From the NCBI GenBank assembly GCA_036652035.1, contig JAVVWR010000013.1, positions 1 to 55,632 of the forward strand: a stretch of DNA of 55,632 nucleotides. The letters run 5' to 3'. Below, piece by piece: positions 16,165-24,668 of this stretch. Position numbers and translations under genes: made by a program. This DNA is from JAEZVV01 sp036652035 (GTDB taxonomy: Bacteria > Pseudomonadota > Gammaproteobacteria > Burkholderiales > Burkholderiaceae_F). The notes beneath the pieces were generated by a model. The model searched no databases. It saw only the letters and a program-made list of their open reading frames with translations, and was not told where the DNA came from. Position 1 is the stretch's first letter. Each line of letters opens with the position of its first letter.

Positions 16165-17432
16165 TGCGAGCGACACCTTTCTGCGCCATCGACTTCGGCA
16201 CGTCCAACTCCGCGCTGTCCTACGCCACGCCCACCGGGATGCAACTGGCTGAGCTCGAGCCCGGCGCCAGCGCCATCCCGACCGCGCTTTTTTATAACGC
16301 CGACGACCACCGCATCACCTACGGGCGCGCGGCCGTGGCGACGTATGTGGAAGGCCACGAAGGGCGCCTGCTGCGCTCGATCAAGAGCATCCTCGGCTCG
16401 GACCTGATGGACGAGACCACCGAGATCGCGCCCGGCCAGCAGGTGCGCTACCTCGACGTTCTGAGCACCTACCTGCGGCACTTGAAGCAGGTGGCCGAGC
16501 GCCAGTGCGGCCATGCCCTCACTCATGTGGTGATCGGCCGGCCCGTCTTCTTTGTCGACGACAACCCAAGACGCGACGGCCGCGCTGAAGCCAGCCTGGC
16601 GCAGGCCGCGCTCGCCGCCGGCTTTGCGGAGGTGGACTTCGAGTTCGAGCCGCTCGCCGCGGCCTTTGACTACGAATCGCGCATCAGCACCGAACGCCGG
16701 GTGCTGGTGGCCGACATCGGCGGCGGCACCTCGGACTTCACGATCCTGCGCGCCGGGCCCAAGCAGCACCGCGCGCTCGACCGGCGCGGCGACATCCTCG
16801 CCAACCACGGCGTCCACCTCGCCGGCACCGACTTCGACCGCGCCGTCAACCTCGCCGCGATCAGCCCGACGCTGGGGCTGGGAACACTCAGCACGCGCGG
16901 CCAGCCCGTGCCCTCAAGCATTTATCACGAACTCGCGACCTGGCACCTGATCAACACCTGCTACACCCACTCGCGCATGAGTGAGCTGCGGCAAATGCGC
17001 AGCTTTTACGCCGATGCCCAGGCCCACGGCCGCTTGATGCACGTCTTGCAGGATCGGCTTGGCCACGAACTGGCGGGCCGCGCCGAGGACGCCAAGATTG
17101 CAGTGGCCACCACGGGAGTCGCGCAGATCGACCTCGCCAGCGTCGAGGCCGGGCTCATGGCCGACTTCGACGAGGCGCGTCAGCTCGCCGCACTCTCGGC
17201 GGCGGTCGATCGCATTGCACAGACCGCCGCCGACACGGCGACCCTGGCGGGCCTGGCGCCCGCGCAGATCGACGCGATCTACTTCACCGGCGGCTCGACC
17301 GGCCTGGGCCTGCTGGCCGATCGCATTGCGCAACGTTTCCCGGCCGCCGAGCGGATTCGCGGCGAACGACTCACCAGCGTGGTCGCCGGCTTGGCGATTG
17401 CGGCCCAACGGCGCTGGAGCCCGGCCGGCTGA
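16164..17432 (+). CDS. Hsp70-like ATPase of the YegD type
   Basis: This 422-residue protein has the actin/Hsp70 ATPase fold. Phosphate-1 motif DFGTSNSALSY is at 9-19, phosphate-2 motif VADIGGGTSDFTIL is near 180-195, and the adenosine motif YFTGGSTGLG is near 375. It has no DnaK-type peptide-binding domain after the ATPase, which fits YegD (about 450 residues) and not DnaK. It is cytoplasmic, and its client and role are unknown. It overlaps pdxY by one base, so the two are probably co-translated, although I know of no functional link. Confidence 0.9.
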   Translation: MRATPFCAIDFGTSNSALSYATPTGMQLAELEPGASAIPTALFYNADDHRITYGRAAVATYVEGHEGRLLRSIKSILGSDLMDETTEIAPGQQVRYLDVLSTYLRHLKQVAERQCGHALTHVVIGRPVFFVDDNPRRDGRAEASLAQAALAAGFAEVDFEFEPLAAAFDYESRISTERRVLVADIGGGTSDFTILRAGPKQHRALDRRGDILANHGVHLAGTDFDRAVNLAAISPTLGLGTLSTRGQPVPSSIYHELATWHLINTCYTHSRMSELRQMRSFYADAQAHGRLMHVLQDRLGHELAGRAEDAKIAVATTGVAQIDLASVEAGLMADFDEARQLAALSAAVDRIAQTAADTATLAGLAPAQIDAIYFTGGSTGLGLLADRIAQRFPAAERIRGERLTSVVAGLAIAAQRRWSPAG

Positions 17433-17456
17433 GCGTTTCGACGCAGGCAACGCCAG

Positions 17457-17480
17457 ACCCGGGCCGCGGTGGGCCCGGGT
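17457..17480. terminator. Hairpin between convergent genes
   Basis: A 9-bp perfect stem (17457-17465 with 17472-17480) sits between the convergent YegD-like and FKBP genes. It lacks a clear T-run on either side, so it is only a candidate. Confidence 0.5.
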
Positions 17481-17493
17481 AAGTCAAGCCCAC

Positions 17494-17838
17494 TCAGCGC
17501 AGGTCGAGCAGATCGACCTCGAACACCAGGGTGGCGTTGGGCGGAATCACCCCGCCCGCGCCATAGGCGCCGTAACCGAGCTGTGGCGGGATGGTGAGCT
17601 TGCGGCTGCCACCGATCTTCATGCCGGCGACGCCTTCGTCCCAACCGGGAATGACCATGCCCTGGCCCAGGGAGAAGGAGAAGGGCTGGCCACGGTCCTT
17701 GCTCGAATCGAACTTGGTGCCGTCGGTGAGCCAGCCGGTGTAGTGCACCAGCACATCATGGCCGGCATTGGCCTGAGCGCCGTCGCCGACGACGAGTTCC
17801 TCGTACTGCAGGCCGCTGGGGGTGGTGATTGTGCTCAT
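17494..17838 (-). CDS. FKBP-type peptidyl-prolyl cis-trans isomerase
   Basis: This 114-residue single FKBP domain has VLVHYTGWLTDGTKFDSS, the GQGMVIPGWDEGVAGMKIGG binding-pocket block and the YGAYGAGGVIPPNATLVFEV end, all typical. It has no signal peptide and should be a cytoplasmic folding catalyst. The Tyr, Phe, Asp and Trp residues that line the active pocket are present. The gene stands alone. Confidence 0.95.
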   Translation of the reverse strand: MSTITTPSGLQYEELVVGDGAQANAGHDVLVHYTGWLTDGTKFDSSKDRGQPFSFSLGQGMVIPGWDEGVAGMKIGGSRKLTIPPQLGYGAYGAGGVIPPNATLVFEVDLLDLR

Positions 17839-17951
17839 CGCACTTCCTTTTCGGTTCGAAGAAAGCGCGCATCCTAACCCGCCCGACGATGGCCAACGGT
17901 CCGTTCCAGCCTTGCTCTCAAGCCGCTGGCAAGACCAGTGTCAACCAACAC

Positions 17952-18566
17952 CTACAACGCCCCCGCCTGCTTCAAAGCCTCGAGCGTGATGCGGACCATG
18001 CCGCCGATCTGCTCAGCGGCCGTGCCATTGCCGCTGGCCCTGAGAGTGCCTGACCACAGCGTCTGAGCTTCGGCCACTCCGGTAAGGGTGGCTTGAGCGG
18101 CGAGAGACTCACCACCGCCCCCGCCACCGATCGGCATGGCAAGACCGCCACTGACACCGCCACCGCCGCCCCAGCTGCCGCCACCCAGACCAATCCCGAT
18201 GCTTGCGCCCGGACTCGATGCCGGCCGCCAACGGGACTCCAGTTGGATGACCAGAACGCTCGCCGCACCGGCCGCCCGCGCGCCGGCCAAGGCGTCGCCG
18301 CTGGCGTTGCCCTGGGTGGCTGCGCCGCGCACGACCCTCACGCCGCCCGCCGCGAGCTGGCTCGCCAGTTGGTCTTCGCAAACAAGGGCCGTGGTTTCGT
18401 CGCGCGCGCTGCAATCGATCCAGACGCTTCTCCCCTGCAACGATCCGGCCTTGAAGGCCGGGTTGCGCCATTGCGCTTCCATCGAGGGCGCCGCGCAACC
18501 GGCCAGCAACAGACCGGCAGCCCAAACGGGCCAGAACGCAAACCAGAGAGGGATGAACGGTTTCAT
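17952..18566 (-). CDS. Glycine-rich lipoprotein (DUF4136-like)
   Basis: This 204-residue protein has a lipoprotein signal ending in LLAGC (cysteine at about 24), so it should be anchored to a membrane in the periplasm. A run of glycines (residues about 128-155, with WGGGGGVSGG and IGGGGGGES) interrupts a soluble fold. The start has AGGAG upstream. Its overall pattern (short secreted lipoprotein, 'Aqw.np.f..' opening, C-terminal ALKQAGAL) resembles DUF4136, but the match is loose. Function unknown. Confidence 0.7.
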   Translation of the reverse strand: MKPFIPLWFAFWPVWAAGLLLAGCAAPSMEAQWRNPAFKAGSLQGRSVWIDCSARDETTALVCEDQLASQLAAGGVRVVRGAATQGNASGDALAGARAAGAASVLVIQLESRWRPASSPGASIGIGLGGGSWGGGGGVSGGLAMPIGGGGGGESLAAQATLTGVAEAQTLWSGTLRASGNGTAAEQIGGMVRITLEALKQAGAL

Positions 18567-18713
18567 GCGTTTCTCCTCGGGTTAATCCAGCCATCGTGGC
18601 GCCGGACCGGCCCGTTTCGCAAGCGACCGCGACGCCACCGGGCCGCTCGCCGTGGCCGCCGGGCAACACCGACGGGTCGTGCACGTGACCTCACCGTGTA
18701 TAGTCAGTCTTAC

Positions 18714-18737
18714 GGTAATCAGGATCCGGTGATTACC
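18714..18737. promoter_or_regulatory. Inverted repeat in the 315-base spacer upstream of rhlE
   Basis: The stretch 18567-18881 has no gene I accept. It holds the start side of the minus-strand lipoprotein gene and the leader of rhlE. GGTAATCA (18714-18721) pairs with TGATTACC (18730-18737) around an 8-base centre. A TATAGT at 18699-18704 could be a -10 box but has no good -35. The repeat could be an operator or a leader hairpin. Confidence 0.45.
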
Positions 18738-18881
18738 CAGCCTCGCGGCTCTCGCGCCGGTCTTGACGCCGGCCACGCACCTCATGAGGGTGTGGCTTCA
18801 GAGAGTCCGAACTTTTCCAAGTTCGCATCTGCCTGCACCGGTTCTGCGTTTCGAGCGCACAGGTCGTGCCAGGAGTTTCCA

Positions 18882-20782
18882 TTGAGTACCAATTTCGACA
18901 GCCTCGGGCTGGCGCCCGCGCTGGTTCGCGCCGTCACCGACGAGGGTTACACCCAACCCACCCCGATCCAGCAGCAGGCGATTCCGATCATCCTGCAAGG
19001 CCGCGACATCCTCGCCGCCGCTCAGACCGGCACCGGCAAGACCGCGGGCTTCACTCTGCCGATGCTGCAAATGCTGGCCGCGCAGAACGTCAAGCCCGCC
19101 CCCAAGACCGTCCGTGCCCTGATCCTCACCCCCACCCGCGAACTCGCGGCGCAGGTCGAGGAAGCGGTTCGCACCTACGGCAAGCACGTCAAGCTTTCGT
19201 CCGCCCTGGTTTATGGCGGCGTTGGCATCAATCCGCAGATCGACGCCTTGAAACGCGGCGTCGACATCCTGGTCGCCACCCCGGGCCGGTTGCTAGACCA
19301 CGTCGGCCAGAAGACGGTCGATCTGTCGCAGGTCGAGTTCCTCGTCCTCGACGAAGCCGACCGCATGCTCGACATGGGCTTCATTCACGACATCAAGCGT
19401 GTCCTGAAGCTGCTGCCCGCCAAGAAGCAAAGCCTGCTGTTCTCGGCCACCTTCTCGGACGAGATCCGCACCCTGGCCAACGGTCTGCTGAACAACCCGG
19501 CCTCGGTCGAAGTCGCCCGCAACACTGACTCGGCGCTCGTGACCCAGGTGATTCATCCGGTCGCCAAGAACCGCAAGCGCGAAATGCTGCGCGACCTGAT
19601 CGTCGACGGTCAGTGGGAGCAGGTTCTGGTGTTCACGCGCATGAAGCACGGCGCCAACCGCCTCGCCGAACAGTTGAACAAGGACGGCATCACCGCCGCC
19701 GCGATTCACGGCAACAAGAGCCAGGGCGCGCGCATCAAGGCGCTGTCGGGCTTCAAGGACAAGTCGATCCGCGTGCTGGTGGCGACCGACATCGCCGCCC
19801 GCGGTCTCGACATCGAGCAGCTGCCCAACGTCGTCAACTACGAACTGCCCAACGTTCCCGAGGACTACGTCCACCGCATCGGCCGCACCGGCCGCGCCGG
19901 CAGCCCGGGCCACGCGGTCTCGCTGGTCTCGCCCGACGAAAACGAGTTCCTGCGCAGCATCGAGCGCCTGCTCAAGAAGAAGCTGCACCAGGTGGTGATG
20001 CCCGGCTACGAAGGCCCTCCGCCCGCCGACATGGTGGAAGAGGAAAGCCGTCCGCCGCGCCCCCCGCGCAACCAGCCGCGCTCGCAGCCCGCACGTCGTC
20101 CCGACGGCGGTGCTCCGCGCAGCGCCGCCCCCGCGCGTGGCACCGGCGGTCCCAAACCCGCTCGCAGTGGCCAGCCTCCGCGCGGCAATGCGCAGGCGCC
20201 GCGCCAGAATTCGCGCGCCGAGCACGACGACGACGATTTCGGCAATTCGATCCACTACAAACCGCGCACGCCGGCGCAACCGTCTGGCCGCGGCCCCCGC
20301 CGCGGCGCGCCGACCAGCGCCGCGAGCTGGCAGCCGGCCGATCCCTTCGAGCCCACCCGCCAGACCCTGAGCGTGCCGCAAAGCATGCCGGGTGAAGGCC
20401 GTGGCGGCGCCGGCGATGGCCGCCGTGATGATCGTCGTGGCCCGAGTTCCGCAGCCGGCTCCGGCCGCGGCCCTGGCNNNNNNNNNNNNNNNNNNNNNNN
20501 NNNNNNNNNNNNNNNNNNNNNNNNNNNNNNNNNNNNNNNNNNNNNNNNNNNNNNNNNNNNNNNNNNNNNNNNNNNNNCCGTGATGATCGTCGTGGCCCGA
20601 GTTCCGCAGCCGGCTCCGGCCGCGGCCCTGGCGCGGGTCGTGGCCCTGGCGCCGGTCGCCCGGGCGGTTCGGGTTCGGGTTCGAATTCGAGTTCCAGCCG
20701 TGGCCCGCGCCGCGACGACGGCGACGTCGCTCGCAGCAATCTGCCGCCGCATCTGGCGGCGGTGTTCAAGCGCGGCCGCTGA
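18882..20782 (+). CDS. rhlE: DEAD-box RNA helicase, RhlE type, interrupted by a scaffold gap
   Basis: The start is a TTG at 18882 with AGGAG seven bases ahead. All DEAD-box motifs are present: Q motif PTPIQQQAIP, motif I AQTGTGKTAG, Ia PTRELAAQ, II VLDEADRMLDMGF, III SATFS, V ATDIAARGLDIEQ, VI HRIGRTGRAG. A long Arg/Gly/Pro-rich tail follows, as in RhlE, and ends SNLPPHLAAVFKRGR. RhlE remodels structured RNA during ribosome assembly and RNA decay, often in the cold. Bases 20478-20577 are N. The 55 bases before the gap are repeated after it. Collapsing gap plus duplicate leaves 1746 bases, an intact 581-residue frame. Reading through the N as written gives a false frame after the gap. Confidence 0.95.
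20478..20577. other. Scaffold gap of 100 N with duplicated flanks
   Basis: Exactly 100 N. Bases 20423-20477 and 20578-20632 are the same 55 bases. This is the mark of two contigs overlapping by 55 that were joined with a placeholder. No sequence need be missing. Confidence 0.95.
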
Positions 20783-20797
20783 TCGCTCTCTGCCCCC

Positions 20798-20832
20798 AGG
20801 ACACGGCCGCGTAAGCGGCCGTGTCCTTTTTC
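20798..20832 (+). terminator. Strong rho-independent terminator after rhlE
   Basis: A perfect 13-bp stem (20798-20810 with 20815-20827) is closed by a GTAA tetraloop and followed by TTTTTC. It lies 15 bases after the rhlE stop. Confidence 0.95.
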
Positions 20833-20959
20833 ATTCGACCGCGGCCCCGCCCTCGCGACACCCGCACCCGTGCGAGCCAGCCCGCCGTCATCCGTCATCA
20901 CGGAAACCCTCAGCCCTCCGCTCGTCGTTAGTGACATGGGCGCCCCCTAAAATGGCGGA

Positions 20960-22048
20960 ATGACGACCGATCAAGACCTCCGCCCCACCGCTGCCCTGCC
21001 GCTCGAAGACCTCAACGTGGCGGGCTTCGATCCCATGCCCAGCCCGCACGAGATCAAGGCCGCCCAGCCGGTTTCCGAACGCGCCGCGGCCACGGTGGCC
21101 GCCGGCCGCGCCCAGATCAAGGCGATTCTCGACGGCAGCGACAAACGCCTGCTGGTGGTCGCCGGCCCGTGTTCGATCCACGACCCGGTGGCAGCCATGG
21201 ACTACGCCCGCCGCCTCAAGGCGCTGGCCGACGAGGTTGCCGACACCTTGCTGGTGGTGATGCGGGTCTACTTTGAAAAGCCGCGCACCGTGGCGGGCTG
21301 GAAGGGCTATATCAACGACCCGCTGATGGACGACAGCTTCCGCATCGCCGAAGGCATGAGCCGCGCGCGGAAGCTGCTGATCGCGATCAACGAGCTCGGC
21401 CTGCCCGCGGGCACCGAAGCGCTCGATCCGATGTCGCCGCAATACCTGGGTGAACTGGTGAGCTGGTACGCGATCGGCGCGCGCACCACCGAAAGCCAGA
21501 CCCACCGCGAAATGGCAAGCGGCCTGTCGGCGCCGGTCGGCTTCAAGAACGGCACCGATGGCGGGCTCGAGGTGGCGATCAACGCCGTCAAGTCGGCCGC
21601 CACCCCGCACAGTTTTCTCGGCATCAACGAGCGCGGCGACTCGGCGATCGTGCGCACCCGCGGCAATCAGTGGGGCCACGTGGTCCTGCGCGGCGGCGGC
21701 GGCCGGCCGAACTACGACACCGTCAGCATTCGACTGGCTGAGACCGCGCTCAGAAAGGCCGGCATCGCCAGCAAGATCGTGGTCGATTGCTCGCACGCCA
21801 ACAGCATGAAAGACCCTGAACTCCAGCCGCTGGTGATGAACGACTGCATTCATCAGATCATCGAGGGCAACGCCTCGATCGTCGGCCTGATGCTCGAGAG
21901 CAACCTCGAGGCCGGCAGCCAGCCGATTCCGGCGGACCTGAGCCAACTGCGCTACGGCGTCTCGGTCACCGACGCGTGCATCGACTGGGCCACCACCGCC
22001 GACTCGCTGCGCCGCGCGCACGCCGCGCTGAGGGCGCGCCCGACCTGA
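20960..22048 (+). CDS. aroG: 3-deoxy-7-phosphoheptulonate (DAHP) synthase, class I
   Basis: This enzyme condenses phosphoenolpyruvate and erythrose 4-phosphate, the first step of aromatic amino acid synthesis, in the cytoplasm. The 362 residues match AroG/AroF/AroH (about 350). Visible blocks: VVAGPCSIHDPVAAMDYA, RVYFEKPRT, GARTTESQTHREMASGLS, GFKNGTDGG and VDCSHANSMK (metal and substrate ligands). The N-terminal extension needed for feedback inhibition is present, so the enzyme is probably regulated by an aromatic amino acid, but I cannot tell which. It is separated from rhlE by a strong terminator, so it has its own promoter, which I could not place. Confidence 0.95.
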   Translation: MTTDQDLRPTAALPLEDLNVAGFDPMPSPHEIKAAQPVSERAAATVAAGRAQIKAILDGSDKRLLVVAGPCSIHDPVAAMDYARRLKALADEVADTLLVVMRVYFEKPRTVAGWKGYINDPLMDDSFRIAEGMSRARKLLIAINELGLPAGTEALDPMSPQYLGELVSWYAIGARTTESQTHREMASGLSAPVGFKNGTDGGLEVAINAVKSAATPHSFLGINERGDSAIVRTRGNQWGHVVLRGGGGRPNYDTVSIRLAETALRKAGIASKIVVDCSHANSMKDPELQPLVMNDCIHQIIEGNASIVGLMLESNLEAGSQPIPADLSQLRYGVSVTDACIDWATTADSLRRAHAALRARPT

Positions 22049-22169
22049 TTCTCCGGGCGGCGTGGCGCTGGCCGCCACGCTCGCCGGCCATGCACGGGGT
22101 GAAATTCCTGACTTGCCCTCGGCGCCCGCGCGCCGCACAGTCTTCGCCCTGTCCGTGCTGGGTTCTGCC

Positions 22170-22583
22170 ATGTCCGCTCTTTCCCGCCTGATTCCTCTCG
22201 CGCTCGCCACGCTGGCCCTCGCCGGCTGCGCGGGCGCGCCTGTCGCACCGGAACCGCCAGTCGAAGCGATCGTCCACCCGGCGCCTGCACCCGCCCCGGA
22301 ACCCACACCAACGGCCCCCGCGGTGGTGGCGCCCGCCACGCCTGACACGATCGCCGACGCACCCGAGCGCTCGCAGCTCTCGTGCACCTCGGAAGGCGTG
22401 CTTGCGGCCGGCCAGGTCCCGGGCGAGCTGAGCTATCGCTGCGACGGACTTGAAGAAAGCGTCACGCTCGACGAATTGCGCGAAGCCGGCTGGCGGCTCG
22501 AACAGATGGGAATCGGCGTGCGCGCCGAAGTCGGTGGCGAGACCGGCCTGCCGCTGAGCATCTCGGTGCGCAAGCTGCACTGA
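22170..22583 (+). CDS. Small Pro/Ala-rich lipoprotein of unknown function
   Basis: From the ATG at 22170 this is a 137-residue protein with a lipoprotein signal ending LALAGC (cysteine at about 20). A flexible linker of alternating Pro and Ala (residues about 25-60) leads to a small C-terminal domain with two cysteines (LSCTSEG and YRCDG). The longer frame from 22062 lacks a signal at its start and was rejected. It is likely anchored in a membrane with the small domain held away from it. I do not recognise the domain. Confidence 0.7.
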   Translation: MSALSRLIPLALATLALAGCAGAPVAPEPPVEAIVHPAPAPAPEPTPTAPAVVAPATPDTIADAPERSQLSCTSEGVLAAGQVPGELSYRCDGLEESVTLDELREAGWRLEQMGIGVRAEVGGETGLPLSISVRKLH

Positions 22584-22680
22584 AGCACGGTCGGCGACGG
22601 CCGTTCGACCGCGCACGAGGCCGGGTCTACCCGCGCCGGCCGTCTACACTGCAGGCACCCTCACTTCCTGCCTGCTGCTC

Positions 22681-24489
22681 ATGGACACTCTCGATGCCGC
22701 CCGCACCCAGGTGCGCACCCGTATCGCCGCCCTGCGCGCCGCTCTGGCGCGCCATGGTCTCGCCGCCTGGGTGGTTCCCTCGAGCGACCCGCACCTCTCC
22801 GAATACCTGCCCGAGCGCTGGCAAGCACGCGTGTGGCTGTCGGGCTTTGACGGCTCCGCCGGCCTTTTGCTGGTCACTGCCGACCATGCCGCCGTGTGGG
22901 CCGACAGCCGCTACTGGGTCCAGGCCGAGGCGCAGCTCGCCGGCACCGGGATCGAACTGCAGAAGATGGGCGCCGCCAGCAGCACCGGCTGGGCCGACTG
23001 GCTCGCCGATCACATGGCCGCCGGCACCACCGTCGGCGCCGACGGCGCGGTACTGGGACTGGCCACGCACAAAATGCTTGCCGACAAGCTCGCCGCCCGC
23101 GGCGTGGCGCTGCGCACCGACCTCGACCTGATGGACGAGGTCTGGACCCCGCGCCCGGAGCTGCCCGCCGCCGCGATCTACGAACACGCGATCGCCCCCA
23201 CTCCGCGCGCAGAAAAACTCGCCGCGGTGCGCGCTGAAATGAAGACCGCCGGCTGCGCCGCGCACTTCATCTCCACACTCGACGACATTGCCTGGCTCTT
23301 CAATCTGCGCGGCGCCGACGTCCCGTTCAACCCGGTCTTCATCGCTCACGCCTTGATCACCGAGGGCAACGCCAGCTTGTTCGTCGGTGCGGGCAAGGTT
23401 CCGGCCGAGCTCGCCGCCCGGCTCGCCGCCGATGGCGTCACGCTCGCGCCCTACGCTCAGGCGCGGGTCGCGCTGGCCAATCGGCCCGCCGGCAGCCGCA
23501 TCCTGCTCGACCCCAAGCGCGTCACCCTCGGCCTGCGTCAGGCGTTGCCCGCGGGTGTGACGGTGGTCGAGGCCATCAACCCCTCGACGCTATTGAAGAG
23601 CCGCAAGACCGCGGCGGAAGCCGCGCACATCCGTGCTGCGATGGAGCAGGACGGCGCTGCGCTGGCCGAGTTCTTTGCGTGGTTCGACGATGCGATCGCC
23701 GCCAACGAGCCGATCACCGAACTCACGATCGACGAAAAGATCGGCGCCGCGCGCGCCCGCCGCGAAGGCTTTGTCAGTCCCAGTTTTGCCACCATCGCCG
23801 GCTTTAATGCCAATGGCGCTCTGCCGCACTACCGCGCCACCGAAGAGGCGCACTCGGCCATCGTCGGCGACGGCATGCTCTTGATCGATTCGGGCGGCCA
23901 GTATTTCACCGGCACCACCGACATCACCCGCGTGGTGCCGGTGCGCCAGGCCAGCGCCGCGATGAAGAGCGACTACACCCGGGTGCTCAAGGGAATGATC
24001 AACCTGTCGCTGGCGGTGTTCCCGCGCGGCACCCGCAGCCCGACGCTCGACGCGCTGGCGCGCGCGCCGATCTGGGCCGGCGGAATCGACTACGGCCACG
24101 GCACCGGCCACGGCGTGGGCTACTTCCTCAACGTGCACGAAGGCCCGCATGGCATCACGCCCTACCTGGCGCCCGAGCCGCAGACGGCGATGGAGCCGGG
24201 CATGATCACCAGCAACGAGCCCGGCATCTACCGCCCGGGCCGCTGGGGCGTACGGATCGAGAACCTGGTGATCAACGTGCCGGCGCAGACCACCGAGTTC
24301 GGCGAGTTCCTCCAGTTCGAAACGCTCACCCTGTGCCCGATCGACACCCGTCTGATCGACCTGAGCCTGATGCGCGCCGACGAGCTGGAGTGGCTCAACG
24401 CCTACCACGCCGAAGTGGCGCGCCGCGTCGGCCCCCTGGTCACCGGCCGCGCGGCCGAGTGGCTGGCCGAGCGCACCCGGGCGATCTGA
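22681..24489 (+). CDS. Xaa-Pro aminopeptidase (M24B family, three-domain form)
   Basis: This 602-residue enzyme removes N-terminal residues preceding proline. Two N-terminal creatinase-like domains (about 1-310) precede the pita-bread catalytic domain. The two-metal ligands are visible: DSGGQY and TTDITR (Asp pair), GHGVGYFLNVHEGP (His), SNEPGIY (Glu) and the late FETLT Glu. A WVVPSSDPHLSEYLPER block near the N-terminus matches the long eukaryote-like aminopeptidase P1 form also found in bacteria. There is no signal peptide, so it is cytoplasmic. The gene stands alone. Confidence 0.95.
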   Translation: MDTLDAARTQVRTRIAALRAALARHGLAAWVVPSSDPHLSEYLPERWQARVWLSGFDGSAGLLLVTADHAAVWADSRYWVQAEAQLAGTGIELQKMGAASSTGWADWLADHMAAGTTVGADGAVLGLATHKMLADKLAARGVALRTDLDLMDEVWTPRPELPAAAIYEHAIAPTPRAEKLAAVRAEMKTAGCAAHFISTLDDIAWLFNLRGADVPFNPVFIAHALITEGNASLFVGAGKVPAELAARLAADGVTLAPYAQARVALANRPAGSRILLDPKRVTLGLRQALPAGVTVVEAINPSTLLKSRKTAAEAAHIRAAMEQDGAALAEFFAWFDDAIAANEPITELTIDEKIGAARARREGFVSPSFATIAGFNANGALPHYRATEEAHSAIVGDGMLLIDSGGQYFTGTTDITRVVPVRQASAAMKSDYTRVLKGMINLSLAVFPRGTRSPTLDALARAPIWAGGIDYGHGTGHGVGYFLNVHEGPHGITPYLAPEPQTAMEPGMITSNEPGIYRPGRWGVRIENLVINVPAQTTEFGEFLQFETLTLCPIDTRLIDLSLMRADELEWLNAYHAEVARRVGPLVTGRAAEWLAERTRAI

Positions 24490-24507
24490 CGCCGCTCGCC
24501 TCCAAGG

Positions 24508-24536
24508 GCGGCCCTGCTCCTTGCCGACAGGGCCGC
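24508..24536 (+). terminator. Possible terminator hairpin after the Xaa-Pro aminopeptidase gene
   Basis: A 9-bp perfect GC-rich stem (24508-24516 with 24528-24536, loop 11) lies 18 bases after the stop. There is no T-run, so confidence is modest. Confidence 0.4.
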
Positions 24537-24668
24537 TTGCCGTTCCCAGCGGTTCCCAAGCTGAGTGAAGACAGGCTGGGGCGTGTGCGCCTGCCGCTAG
24601 CATCGCGAGACGCTCGCGCGCACTGCGATGATCGGCTCCCCAAGGGCGGGCGCAACAGGAGGACGGAC

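Noticed and set aside
18093..18881. N-terminal extension of the RhlE frame back to 18093
   Set aside because: It runs antisense through the lipoprotein gene and its leader. The helicase begins at the TTG at 18882 with AGGAG upstream.
20423..20632. A 55-bp direct repeat flanking the gap as a biological repeat
   Set aside because: The same 55-base length occurs at both gaps and frames are restored by collapsing, so it is an assembly artefact.
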